Source: Pseudomonas sp. H3(2019) (lineage in GTDB: Bacteria > Pseudomonadota > Gammaproteobacteria > Pseudomonadales > Pseudomonadaceae). From it: DNA of 64,000 nt. Numbering within the stretch: the first letter of the stretch is position 1; each line of letters begins with the position of its first letter. The notes beneath the pieces are model-generated. The model did not search any database. It was not told the origin of the DNA and saw only the letters and a program-made list of their open reading frames with translations. The stretch lies in NCBI RefSeq assembly GCF_007713465.1, contig NZ_VMSG01000005.1, forward strand, positions 62,001-126,000, given 5' to 3'. Made by a program: the position numbers and the translations under genes. Below are positions 1 to 7,886 of the stretch, piece after piece.

Positions 1-69
1 GAACAGATCGGCCACGACAAGCATTTGCTGCTCGGTGACGAACCGCTGCAAGGCGCGGAAGATCAGTAG
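1..69 (+). CDS. 3' end of a FixH-like cbb3 oxidase assembly protein (partial)
   Basis: An open frame enters from the left edge and stops at TAG 67-69, giving only the last 22 residues (ending GAEDQ). The tail is too short to identify by itself. The next gene is ccoI, and in Pseudomonas ccoI normally follows fixH in the ccoG-fixH-ccoI-ccoS order, so FixH, a small membrane protein needed for cbb3 cytochrome oxidase assembly, is the likely product. This identification rests on context alone. Confidence 0.5.
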   Translation, partial: EQIGHDKHLLLGDEPLQGAEDQ

Positions 70-86
70 CAGTTAGCTCAACCCCT

Positions 87-196
87 GATCGTACCCACGC
101 TCTGCGTGGGTACGCAGCCAGGGACGCTCCGCGTCCCAGCCGAAGCGGACGCGGAGCGTCCGGGGAGGCATTCCCACGCAGAGCGTGGGAACGATC
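87..196. repeat. ~110-bp palindromic repeat, copy 1 (fixH/ccoI gap)
   Basis: Outer arms 87-113 and 171-196 are inverted copies of each other. Each arm is itself a hairpin built on CCCACGC-TCT-GCGTGGG. Between them lie two further hairpins, GGGACGC-TCC-GCGTCCC (121-137) and GGACGC-GGA-GCGTCC (147-161). A closely similar unit occurs at 25451-25562. The structure resembles a REP doublet or REPIN-type non-autonomous mobile repeat. Confidence 0.8.
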
Positions 197-222
197 ATCG
201 GATAACGCCCTGTGAAAACCCC

Positions 223-2667
223 ATGACCACCCCCTGCTACCACTGCGCCCTGCCCGTCCCGTCCGGCAGCCGGTTTACCGCCGTCATCCTCGGCGAAACC
301 CGCGAGCTCTGCTGTCCAGGTTGTCAGGCCGTGGCCGAGGCGATTGTCGCGGGCGGCCTGGAGCACTATTACGGCCATCGCAGCGAGGCTTCGGCCAACC
401 CGGAGGCCTTGCCGGTGCAACTGGTGGACGAACTGGCGCTGTATGACCGCGCCGACGTGCAACAACCGTTTGTTCGCCACGAAGGCGAACTCGCTGAAAC
501 CACCTTGCTGATGGAAGGCATCAGCTGCGCGGCCTGCGGCTGGCTGATCGAGAAACACCTGCGCAGCCTGCCGGCCGTGGCCGAGGCGCACCTGAACCTG
601 TCCAACCATCGCTTGCACGTGCGCTGGGCCGACAGCCAGTTGCCGTTGAGCCAGCTGCTCAGCGAGCTGCGCCACATCGGTTATGCCGCCCACCCCTACC
701 AGGCCGACCGCGCCTGCGAACAACTGGCCAGCGAAAACCGCCTGGCCCTGCGCCAACTGGGGGTCGCCGGATTGCTGTGGTTCCAGGCGATGATGGCGAC
801 CATGGCCACCTGGCCGGAATTCAACATCGACCTCAGCCCCGAGCTGCATACCATCCTGCGCTGGGTCGCACTGTTCCTGACCACGCCGATTGTGTTCTAC
901 AGCTGCGCGCCGTTTTTCAAAGGCGCAATGCGCGACCTGCGCACCCGCCACCTGACCATGGACGTTTCCGTTTCGCTGGCCATCGGCGGTGCCTACCTTG
1001 CCGGGATCTGGACCTCGATCACCGGAGTCGGCGAGCTGTATTTCGACGCGGTCGGGATGTTTGCGCTGTTTCTGTTGGCGGGCCGCTATCTGGAACGCCG
1101 CGCCCGTGAACGTACCGCCGCCGCCACCGCGCAATTGGTGAACCTGCTGCCCGCATCGTGCCTGCGCCTGAGTGCGGACGGCCAGAGCGAGCGCATCCTG
1201 CTCAGCGAGTTGCGTCTCGGTGACCAGGTATTGGTGCACCCCGGCGCCATCCTCCCGGCCGACGGCAAAATCCTCGACGGCCAGTCGAGCATCGATGAGT
1301 CGCTGCTGACCGGCGAGTACCTGCCACAACCTCGAACGCAGGGCGATGCGGTGACTGCCGGCACCCTGAATGTCGAGGGCGCATTGACCGTCGAAGTGCT
1401 GGCGCTGGGCCAGGACACTCGCCTCTCGGCCATCGTCCGCCTGCTTGATCGCGCCCAGGCCGAGAAGCCGCGCCTGGCACAAATTGCCGACCGCGCTGCG
1501 CAGTGGTTTCTGCTGCTGTCGTTGATGGCCGCCGCGGCCATTGGTTTGCTCTGGTGGGAGCTGGACGCGTCCCGCGCGTTCTGGATCGTGCTGGCGATGC
1601 TGGTCGCGACCTGCCCTTGCGCCCTGTCGCTGGCCACACCAACCGCGCTCACCGCCGCCACCGGAACCTTGCACAAACTCGGCCTGCTGCTGACCCGCGG
1701 TCACGTGCTGGAAGGCCTGAATCAAATCGACACGGTGATTTTCGACAAGACCGGCACGCTCACCGAAGGTCGCCTGGCTTTGCGTTCGATTCGAGCACTG
1801 GGCGCGCTCGACAGCGATCAGTGCCTGGGCCTCGCCGCCGCCCTGGAGAACCGCTCTGAGCACCCGATCGCCCGCGCCTTTGGCCGAGCGCCGCTGGCCG
1901 CCGAAGAAGTCCTCAGCACCCCAGGATTGGGCCTTGAGGGCCGGGTTGGCGAACAGCGCCTGCGCATCGGTCAACCGGCATTTGTCTGCGAACTCAGTGG
2001 CTGCGCTGTGCCGGCCATCCCGAATGAAGCCGGCCAATGGCTGTTGCTTGGCGACAGTCATGGCGCACTGGCCTGGTTCGTGCTCGACGACCGCCTGCGC
2101 AACGACGCGCCTGCGCTGCTCGCGGCGTGCAAAGCACGCGGTTGGCGCACGCTGCTGCTATCCGGTGACAGCTCGCCGATGGTTGCCAGTGTCGCCGCCG
2201 AATTGGCTATCGACGAGTTCCGGGGCGGCTTGCGCCCGGATGACAAACTGCAGATGCTCAAGCAATTGCACCAACAAGGCCGCAAGGTGTTGATGCTCGG
2301 CGACGGGGTCAACGACGTGCCGGTGCTGGCCGCCGCCGACATCAGCGTGGCAATGGGCTCGGCCACCGACCTGGCGAAAACCAGCGCCGACGCGGTGCTC
2401 CTGTCCAATCGTCTCGACGCCTTGGTGCAAGCCTTCAGCCTGGCCCGGCGTACACGTCGGGTAATCATCGAGAACCTGCTGTGGGCCGGGCTGTACAATG
2501 GCTTCATGTTGCCGTTCGCCGCCCTCGGCTGGATCACTCCGGTGTGGGCTGCAGTCGGCATGTCGATCAGTTCGCTGACCGTGGTGCTCAATGCGCTTCG
2601 CCTGACTCGCATGCCGAGCCAGCCAAGCGCCAGCGCCACGCCAGTAACCCGCCCGCTACCGGTTTGA
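223..2667 (+). CDS. ccoI: CcoI, P1B-type copper-transporting ATPase for cbb3 oxidase assembly
   Basis: Membrane P-type ATPase of 814 aa that, in the family, moves copper across the inner membrane for the CuB centre of cbb3 oxidase. The N-terminus has cysteine motifs CYHC (residues 5-8) and CCPGC (30-34). An HMA-like domain follows with SCAACG near 101-106. The core shows TGE (near 364), the transmembrane metal site CPC (463-465), the phosphorylation motif DKTGTLTEG (near 508), the P1B HP pair (SEHP, near 546) and GDGVND (near 693). The frame stays open upstream through the repeat, but the ATG at 223 (MTTPCYHC) matches family N-termini and starts after the repeat. ccoS follows 22 bp later. Transcription from an Anr-controlled cco promoter further upstream is likely but not visible here. 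Confidence 0.95.
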   Translation: MTTPCYHCALPVPSGSRFTAVILGETRELCCPGCQAVAEAIVAGGLEHYYGHRSEASANPEALPVQLVDELALYDRADVQQPFVRHEGELAETTLLMEGISCAACGWLIEKHLRSLPAVAEAHLNLSNHRLHVRWADSQLPLSQLLSELRHIGYAAHPYQADRACEQLASENRLALRQLGVAGLLWFQAMMATMATWPEFNIDLSPELHTILRWVALFLTTPIVFYSCAPFFKGAMRDLRTRHLTMDVSVSLAIGGAYLAGIWTSITGVGELYFDAVGMFALFLLAGRYLERRARERTAAATAQLVNLLPASCLRLSADGQSERILLSELRLGDQVLVHPGAILPADGKILDGQSSIDESLLTGEYLPQPRTQGDAVTAGTLNVEGALTVEVLALGQDTRLSAIVRLLDRAQAEKPRLAQIADRAAQWFLLLSLMAAAAIGLLWWELDASRAFWIVLAMLVATCPCALSLATPTALTAATGTLHKLGLLLTRGHVLEGLNQIDTVIFDKTGTLTEGRLALRSIRALGALDSDQCLGLAAALENRSEHPIARAFGRAPLAAEEVLSTPGLGLEGRVGEQRLRIGQPAFVCELSGCAVPAIPNEAGQWLLLGDSHGALAWFVLDDRLRNDAPALLAACKARGWRTLLLSGDSSPMVASVAAELAIDEFRGGLRPDDKLQMLKQLHQQGRKVLMLGDGVNDVPVLAAADISVAMGSATDLAKTSADAVLLSNRLDALVQAFSLARRTRRVIIENLLWAGLYNGFMLPFAALGWITPVWAAVGMSISSLTVVLNALRLTRMPSQPSASATPVTRPLPV

Positions 2668-2689
2668 TCCGGTCAGGCATGGAGTCCAG

Positions 2690-2920
2690 ATGCCAGCTCT
2701 TTATGTGATGATCCCGGCGGCGCTGCTGATCGTCGCCATCGCCATTTACATTTTCTTCTGGGCGGTCGACAGCGGTCAGTACGACGACCTCGACGGTCCA
2801 GCCCACAGCATCCTGTTCGACGACCAGGACCCGAGCCATCAGGCAGCAGTCGACGAAGCCAGCGGTCATGCACCGACCGATCCGGCCAAGCCGAACGACA
2901 AGGCCCCGCCTCATGCTTGA
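2690..2920 (+). CDS. ccoS: CcoS, cbb3-type cytochrome oxidase assembly protein
   Basis: Small 76-aa protein. One N-terminal transmembrane helix (about residues 6-26, ALLIVAIAIYIFFWAV) is followed by the short conserved segment SGQYDDLDGPAHSILFDD and a hydrophilic, low-complexity tail. This is the CcoS pattern. CcoS is required for cofactor insertion (haem and copper) into cbb3 oxidase. It lies directly behind ccoI, and its stop overlaps the next gene by 8 bp (ATGCTTGA), which indicates translational coupling. Confidence 0.93.
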   Translation: MPALYVMIPAALLIVAIAIYIFFWAVDSGQYDDLDGPAHSILFDDQDPSHQAAVDEASGHAPTDPAKPNDKAPPHA

Positions 2921-3596
2921 GTTGGCGCCCCTGCTGGTTTCTGCGGTGATCCTTGGTCTGCTCGGCGGCGGGCATTGCCTGGGCATGTGCGGCGGGTTGA
3001 TGGGCGCGCTGACCCTGGCGATTCCCAAGGAACAACGCAGCCGGCGCTTCCGTCTGTTGCTGGCGTACAACCTCGGGCGGATTCTCAGCTACGCCACTGC
3101 GGGCCTGCTGATCGGCCTGGCGGGATGGGCGGTGGCCAACAGCCCGGCGGCGATGTTCATGCGCATCCTCGCCGGATTGCTGCTGATCGCCATGGGCCTG
3201 TATCTGGCTGGATGGTGGAGCGGCCTGACCCGCATCGAAAGCCTGGGGCGCGGCCTGTGGCGCTACATACAGCCAGTTGCCAACCGTTTGCTGCCGGTAT
3301 CGAGCCTGCCGCGTGCGTTGCTGCTCGGCGCCCTCTGGGGCTGGCTGCCGTGCGGTTTGGTCTACAGCACGCTGTTGTGGTCTGCCAGCCAGGGCAATGC
3401 CATCGATAGCGCGTTGTTGATGCTCGCGTTTGGCCTTGGCACCTGGCCGGTGTTGTTGGCCACTGGCCTTGCGGCCGAACGCGTCACAGCGTTACTGCGC
3501 AAACGCAGCGTGCGCATGACCGGCGGATTGTTGGTCATCCTGTTCGGCCTTTGGACCCTGCCGGGGCCACATCAGCATTGGTTGATGGGGCATTAG
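2913..3596 (+). CDS. SafE/UreH-like multi-spanning membrane protein of the cco cluster
   Basis: Protein of 227 aa with about six hydrophobic segments. The signature GGGHCLGMCGG sits in the first helix (His21, Cys22, Cys26), and WLPCGLVYS lies near residue 147. Genes of this type (sulfite exporter TauE/SafE or UreH-like domain) regularly follow ccoS in proteobacteria. The His/Cys pairs inside membrane helices suggest metal handling, probably copper, although no substrate can be read from the sequence. The ATG at 2913 overlaps the ccoS stop. A REP-like repeat follows the gene, so it probably ends the operon. Confidence 0.85.
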   Translation: MLELAPLLVSAVILGLLGGGHCLGMCGGLMGALTLAIPKEQRSRRFRLLLAYNLGRILSYATAGLLIGLAGWAVANSPAAMFMRILAGLLLIAMGLYLAGWWSGLTRIESLGRGLWRYIQPVANRLLPVSSLPRALLLGALWGWLPCGLVYSTLLWSASQGNAIDSALLMLAFGLGTWPVLLATGLAAERVTALLRKRSVRMTGGLLVILFGLWTLPGPHQHWLMGH

Positions 3597-3618
3597 ATCG
3601 GCGGCACGCCGCATACCT

Positions 3619-3748
3619 GTAGCAACTGCCGCAGGCGGTGTTCGGCGGCGAAACCGTCGTAAACTATCCACCTCGCTGTCGCAGTGAAACCGCATGCAAC
3701 GCATTTGCGAGGACTACGTCCTCGAACGCCGCCTGCGGCAGCTGCTAC
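3619..3748. repeat. REP-like inverted pair between the cco cluster and hemN
   Basis: Arms 3619-3644 and 3723-3748 are imperfect reverse complements (GTAGCAACTGCCGCAGGCGG against CCGCCTGCGGCAGCTGCTAC). This is the GTAG-N-AGCTGCCG-type REP family of fluorescent pseudomonads. Related single arms occur at 6691, 13617, 50819 and 60032. Confidence 0.75.
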
Positions 3749-3775
3749 AAAGGGCCGCACCACTTCCGGCTACCC

Positions 3776-3789
3776 TTGATGCAAATCAA
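3776..3789. promoter_or_regulatory. Anr box upstream of hemN
   Basis: TTGATGCAAATCAA is a perfect match to the FNR/Anr dyad TTGAT-N4-ATCAA. Its centre lies about 71 bp before the hemN ATG. The anr gene is the next gene downstream. Anaerobic activation of hemN by Anr is established in Pseudomonas; activation here is inferred from the perfect site. Confidence 0.9.
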
Positions 3790-3853
3790 GATACCCCTAC
3801 GCCGCCCCCCCTAGACTCGCCAACACTGCCAGCCTATCCGGGGGAATGCCCGC

Positions 3854-5236
3854 ATGCTCGACGCCATTCGTTGGGACACAGATCTGATCCGCCGTTACGA
3901 CCTGGCGGGACCACGCTACACCTCGTATCCGACCGCGGTGCAATTCAACAGCCAGGTCGGCACTTTCGATCTGTTTCACGCCCTGCGCGAAAGCCGCAAG
4001 GCCCTGCGCCCGCTGTCGCTGTATGTGCACGTGCCGTTTTGCGCAAACATCTGCTACTACTGCGCCTGCAACAAAGTCATCACCAAGGACCGCGGCCGCG
4101 CCCTGCCCTACCTGCAGCGCCTGGAACAGGAAATCCAGCTGATCGCCTGTCACCTGGACCCGAACCAGAAAGTCGAGCAACTGCATTTCGGCGGCGGCAC
4201 CCCGACTTTTCTCAGCCATGACGAACTGCGCCAGTTGATGGCGCAATTGCGCAAGCATTTCAACCTGCTGGACGATGACTCCGGTGATTACAGCATCGAG
4301 ATCGACCCACGGGAAGCCGACTGGTCAACCATGGGTCTGCTGCGCGAACTGGGTTTCAACCGGGTCAGCATCGGCCTGCAAGACCTTGACCCTGCCGTAC
4401 AGCGTGCGGTCAATCGCCTGCAAAGCCTGGAGGAAACCCGGGCGGTGATCGAGGCGGCGCGCACCTTGCAGTTTCGCTCGATCAATATCGACCTGATCTA
4501 CGGACTGCCCAAGCAAACCGCCGAGAGCTTCGCCCGCACCGTGGACGAAGTCATCAACCTGCAACCGGATCGGCTCTCGGTATTCAACTATGCGCACCTG
4601 CCCGAACGCTTCATGCCACAGCGACGAATCAACAGCAGCGACCTACCGGCCCCCGCCGAAAAGCTCAACATGCTTCAGCGCACCATCGAGCAACTGACCG
4701 CCGCCGGTTATCACTACATTGGCATGGACCATTTCGCCCTGCCGGATGATGAGCTGGCCATCGCACAGGAAGAGTCGACGCTACAACGCAACTTCCAGGG
4801 TTACACCACCCACGGTCATTGCGACCTGATCGGCCTGGGCGTGTCGGCCATCAGCCAGATCGGTGATTTGTACTGCCAGAACAGCAGTGACTTGAATCAG
4901 TACCAAAACGCTCTGGCGAGCGCACAACCGGGCACCAGTCGCGGCTTGCTGTGCAACCAGGACGACCGCCTGCGGCGAGCAGTGATTCAGCAATTGATCT
5001 GCACGTTCAGCCTGGCATTCGCCCAGATCGAGCAGGCCTTCAATATCGATTTTCGCGGTTACTTCAGCGAGCTCTGGCCGCAATTGCAGGCCATGGCCGA
5101 GGATGGCCTGATAGAACTCGACAGCGAAAAAATCATGGTCCTGCCGGCCGGAAGATTACTGGTCCGTTCAGTGTGCATGGTCTTCGATGTACACCTGGAG
5201 CAACAGAATCGCCAACGTTTCTCTCGGGTAATTTAA
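3854..5236 (+). CDS. hemN: Oxygen-independent coproporphyrinogen III oxidase
   Basis: Radical SAM enzyme of 460 aa that decarboxylates coproporphyrinogen III to protoporphyrinogen IX without oxygen, supplying haem under low oxygen. The motif C63-ANI-C67-YY-C70 binds the SAM-bound 4Fe-4S cluster. LHFGGGTPTF (near 113) is the SAM-binding glycine stretch, and the HemN C-terminal domain is complete. Length is normal for the family. The ATG at 3854 follows GGGGAATG-type spacing, and a perfect Anr box lies at 3776. anr follows 79 bp later on the same strand. Confidence 0.97.
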   Translation: MLDAIRWDTDLIRRYDLAGPRYTSYPTAVQFNSQVGTFDLFHALRESRKALRPLSLYVHVPFCANICYYCACNKVITKDRGRALPYLQRLEQEIQLIACHLDPNQKVEQLHFGGGTPTFLSHDELRQLMAQLRKHFNLLDDDSGDYSIEIDPREADWSTMGLLRELGFNRVSIGLQDLDPAVQRAVNRLQSLEETRAVIEAARTLQFRSINIDLIYGLPKQTAESFARTVDEVINLQPDRLSVFNYAHLPERFMPQRRINSSDLPAPAEKLNMLQRTIEQLTAAGYHYIGMDHFALPDDELAIAQEESTLQRNFQGYTTHGHCDLIGLGVSAISQIGDLYCQNSSDLNQYQNALASAQPGTSRGLLCNQDDRLRRAVIQQLICTFSLAFAQIEQAFNIDFRGYFSELWPQLQAMAEDGLIELDSEKIMVLPAGRLLVRSVCMVFDVHLEQQNRQRFSRVI

Positions 5237-5315
5237 GACACCACAGGCTGGCTTCGACGTCATTGCGTGGGTTACCCTTACGTCTTATGTGTGTTTTCCC
5301 ACAAGGATCTAAGAA

Positions 5316-6050
5316 ATGTCCGAGCCAGTTAAACTGCGCGCTCACAGCCAGGCACATTGCAAGGATTGCAGCCTGGCCCCCCTCTGCCTGCCACTTTCGC
5401 TGAATCTGGAAGACATGGATGCGCTGGACGATATCGTCAAACGTGGTCGCCCGCTGAAAAAAGGCGAGTTTCTGTTCCGTCAGAGTGACCAGTTCGATTC
5501 CGTTTTTGCAGTACGCTCCGGTGCGTTGAAAACCTTCAGCCTGAGCGATGGCGGCGAAGAGCAGATCACTGGCTTCCACCTGCCGAGCGAACTGGTCGGC
5601 TTGTCGGGCATGGACACCGAGAGCCACCCGGTTTCTGCCCAGGCGCTGGAAACCACCTCGGTCTGCGAAATCCCCTTCGAACGCCTCGATGAACTGGCCC
5701 TGCAACTGCCGCAATTGCGCCGCCAATTGATGCGCGTGATGAGCCGCGAGATTCGTGACGATCAGCAGATGATGCTGCTGCTCTCGAAGAAAACCGCTGA
5801 CGAGCGCATCGCCACGTTCCTGGTCAACCTGTCGGCGCGTTTCCGCGCACGCGGATTCTCCGCCAACCAGTTCCGCCTGAGCATGTCGCGCAACGAAATC
5901 GGTAACTATCTAGGCCTCGCAGTGGAAACAGTGTCCCGCGTGTTCACGCGCTTCCAGCAGAACGAGCTGATTGCCGCCGAAGGCAAGGAAGTGCACATCC
6001 TCGACCCGATCCAGCTGTGTGCACTGGCCGGTGGCTCGGTCGAAGGCTGA
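5316..6050 (+). CDS. anr: Anr, oxygen-sensing FNR-type transcription regulator
   Basis: CRP/FNR regulator of 244 aa that activates anaerobic and microaerobic genes (cbb3 oxidase, hemN, denitrification) through a 4Fe-4S cluster. The cluster cysteines are C15, C18 and C24 plus C117, with the same spacing as E. coli FNR. An effector-like beta-roll (about 30-140) is followed by a dimer helix and a helix-turn-helix, with [20 protein letters not shown] near 191-210. That recognition helix has the E--SR pattern specific for TTGAT half-sites. A strong ribosome site (AAGGA) precedes the ATG. No Anr box is visible directly before anr. Confidence 0.97.
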   Translation: MSEPVKLRAHSQAHCKDCSLAPLCLPLSLNLEDMDALDDIVKRGRPLKKGEFLFRQSDQFDSVFAVRSGALKTFSLSDGGEEQITGFHLPSELVGLSGMDTESHPVSAQALETTSVCEIPFERLDELALQLPQLRRQLMRVMSREIRDDQQMMLLLSKKTADERIATFLVNLSARFRARGFSANQFRLSMSRNEIGNYLGLAVETVSRVFTRFQQNELIAAEGKEVHILDPIQLCALAGGSVEG

Positions 6051-6128
6051 CGTTGCGATTGCGGCTGAGCGAACCTGCCCGGCCGCAGTTATACTTCGCC
6101 GTTTGTAGCCTGCCAGGACACTTCGACG

Positions 6129-6677
6129 ATGTTCATCGACTCCTTCGACATCAAATCCCTGATCCGCCCCGTGATCGATTTTCCAAAGCCGGGCGTGATC
6201 TTTCGTGACATCACCCCGCTGTTCCAGTCCCCAAAGGCCCTGCGCCTGGTGATGGACAGTTTTGCGCACCGCTACGTCGAGACTGACTTCACGCACATCG
6301 GTGCCATGGATGCGCGCGGCTTCCTGATCGGCTCGATCCTCGCTTATCAACTGAACAAACCGCTGGTGCTGTTCCGCAAGCAAGGCAAACTGCCGGCTGA
6401 CGTGCTGTCCGAGGGGTATCAAACCGAGTACGGCGAAGCCTTCCTTGAAGTCCACGCCGACAGCCTCTGTGAAGGCGACTCGGTGCTGATCTTCGATGAC
6501 CTGATTGCCACTGGCGGCACGCTGATCGCTGCGGCCAACCTGGTTCGGCGCATGGGCGCGCGAGTGTTCGAAGCCGCGGCGATTATCGACCTGCCGGAAC
6601 TGGGCGGCTCCCAGCACCTGGAAGACATGGGTATCCCGACGTTCTGCCTGACGCAGTTTGCGTTGACCGATAAGTAA
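6129..6677 (+). CDS. apt: Adenine phosphoribosyltransferase
   Basis: Purine salvage enzyme of 182 aa that joins adenine to PRPP to give AMP. The PRPP-binding loop [13 protein letters not shown] is at residues 119-131, and the N-terminal part with [15 protein letters not shown] (18-32) is typical of bacterial Apt. Length is normal. It lies 78 bp after anr on the same strand; a possible -10 TATACT at 6090 suggests its own promoter. A half REP element follows the stop. Confidence 0.96.
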   Translation: MFIDSFDIKSLIRPVIDFPKPGVIFRDITPLFQSPKALRLVMDSFAHRYVETDFTHIGAMDARGFLIGSILAYQLNKPLVLFRKQGKLPADVLSEGYQTEYGEAFLEVHADSLCEGDSVLIFDDLIATGGTLIAAANLVRRMGARVFEAAAIIDLPELGGSQHLEDMGIPTFCLTQFALTDK

Positions 6678-6690
6678 GCCGTTCCTGCCC

Positions 6691-6715
6691 GTAGAAGCTG
6701 CCGAAGGCTGCGATC
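6691..6715. repeat. Single REP-like arm after apt
   Basis: GTAGAAGCTGCCGAAGGCTG, continuing to CGATC, followed by a T run. It belongs to the same family as the arms at 3619, 13617 and 50819 and lies between the convergent genes apt and recR. No inverted partner lies close by. Confidence 0.6.
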
Positions 6716-6732
6716 TTTTTACGATAGATGCC

Positions 6733-7335
6733 TTACAACACGATCGGCTTACGCCCGGCGAACGAATGGGCCAGGGTGCCGCCATCTACCAGCTCCAGCT
6801 CGCCACCCAACGGCACACCATGGGCGATGCGCGAGGCGATCAGGCCTTTATTGTTCAGCAACTGGGCGATGTAGTGCGCTGTCGCTTCACCTTCAACCGT
6901 CGGGTTGGTGGCGAGGATGACTTCAGTGAACGTACCCGCCTCTTCGATCCGCGCCATCAATTGCGGAATACCGATGGCTTCCGGCCCCAGACCGTCGAGT
7001 GGCGACAAATGCCCCTTGAGCACGAAGTAGCGACCGCGAAACCCGGTCTGCTCCACGGCATAGACATCCATCGGCCCTTCGACCACGCACAGCAAGGTGT
7101 CGTCGCGGCGAGTGTCCGCGCATTGCGGGCACAGATCGTCTTCGGTCAGGGTTCGGCACAGTCGGCAATGGCCGACCCCTTCCATGGCCTGACTCAGGGC
7201 CAGCGCCAGCCGCGAGCCACCGCTGCGATCACGCTCGAGCAGTTGCAACGCCATGCGCTGGGCGGTTTTCTGACCGACACCGGGCAAGGTGCGCAAGGCG
7301 TCGATCAGTTGGCGAATCAAAGGGCTGAAGCTCAT
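6733..7335 (-). CDS. recR: Recombination mediator RecR
   Basis: Protein of 200 aa that works with RecF and RecO to load RecA on gapped DNA. An N-terminal helix-hairpin-helix ([13 protein letters not shown], 18-30) precedes a C4 zinc finger (C57, C60, C69, C72) and a Toprim domain starting at [11 protein letters not shown] (83-93). The start at 7335 (MSFSPLI) gives the usual length; the frame extends six codons further upstream without family support. It is third in the order dnaX-ybaB-recR, a conserved bacterial arrangement, though a terminator-like hairpin lies before it. Confidence 0.96.
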   Translation of the reverse strand: MSFSPLIRQLIDALRTLPGVGQKTAQRMALQLLERDRSGGSRLALALSQAMEGVGHCRLCRTLTEDDLCPQCADTRRDDTLLCVVEGPMDVYAVEQTGFRGRYFVLKGHLSPLDGLGPEAIGIPQLMARIEEAGTFTEVILATNPTVEGEATAHYIAQLLNNKGLIASRIAHGVPLGGELELVDGGTLAHSFAGRKPIVL

Positions 7336-7422
7336 GGGGAAAACGTCCGACATATCAACGAGACGCGGTTTATACCCGCGCCTCTGGCCAGCGTCAAATG
7401 CTCATCAGTGTGTCGCAGAAAC

Positions 7423-7453
7423 AAAAATGCCAAGCTGAGTGCCTGGCATTTTT
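7423..7453. terminator. Bidirectional terminator-like hairpin between ybaB and recR
   Basis: AAAAATGCCA (7423-7432) pairs with TGGCATTTTT (7444-7453), a 10-bp perfect stem with an 11-base loop and a T run on either strand. It sits inside the dnaX-ybaB-recR run, about 88 bp before the recR start, and would reduce read-through into recR. Confidence 0.75.
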
Positions 7454-7480
7454 GTAGTCCATCCGATGCGTTTACGCGAA

Positions 7481-7819
7481 TCAGAATGGCAACTTCATGC
7501 CCGGCGGCAGTTGCATGCCTGCGGTCATGCCGGACATTTTGTCCTGGCTGTTGGCTTCGATCTTGCGAACGGCGTCGTTGACGGCGGCGGCGAATACGGC
7601 CTCCAGCATCTCCTTGTCGTCCTCGCTCAGGCCTTCTACCAGGCTTGGATCGATGGTTACGCGCTTGACGTCGTGACGACCGGTCATCACCACGGTGACC
7701 ATATCGCCACCGGCTTTACCGGTGACTTCGGCATTGGCCAGCTCTTCCTGCATCTTGGCCATTTTTTCCTGCATCTGCTGCGCCTGCTTCATCAGGCCGG
7801 CCATGCCACCTTTCATCAT
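7481..7819 (-). CDS. ybaB: YbaB/EbfC family nucleoid-associated protein
   Basis: Small DNA-binding protein of 112 aa, an alpha-beta homodimer of the YbaB/EbfC family. The N-terminus is a methionine- and glutamine-rich helix ([20 protein letters not shown]), then the beta sheet with [20 protein letters not shown], and a C-terminal helix. A frame start exists at GTG 7828, but that codon lies inside the ribosome site GAGGTGA, so the ATG at 7819 is preferred. It lies between dnaX and recR as in most bacteria. Confidence 0.93.
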   Translation of the reverse strand: MMKGGMAGLMKQAQQMQEKMAKMQEELANAEVTGKAGGDMVTVVMTGRHDVKRVTIDPSLVEGLSEDDKEMLEAVFAAAVNDAVRKIEANSQDKMSGMTAGMQLPPGMKLPF

Positions 7820-7886
7820 GGGAATCACCTCAAAAGTACTTGGATCAAAACAGCGCCCGGCCCAGTGGGCCGAACACCTTCAGTTA

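Noticed and set aside
87..222. Upstream extension of ccoI to an in-frame ATG at 106
   Set aside because: The added residues are encoded by the palindromic repeat and precede the conserved MTTPCYHC start.
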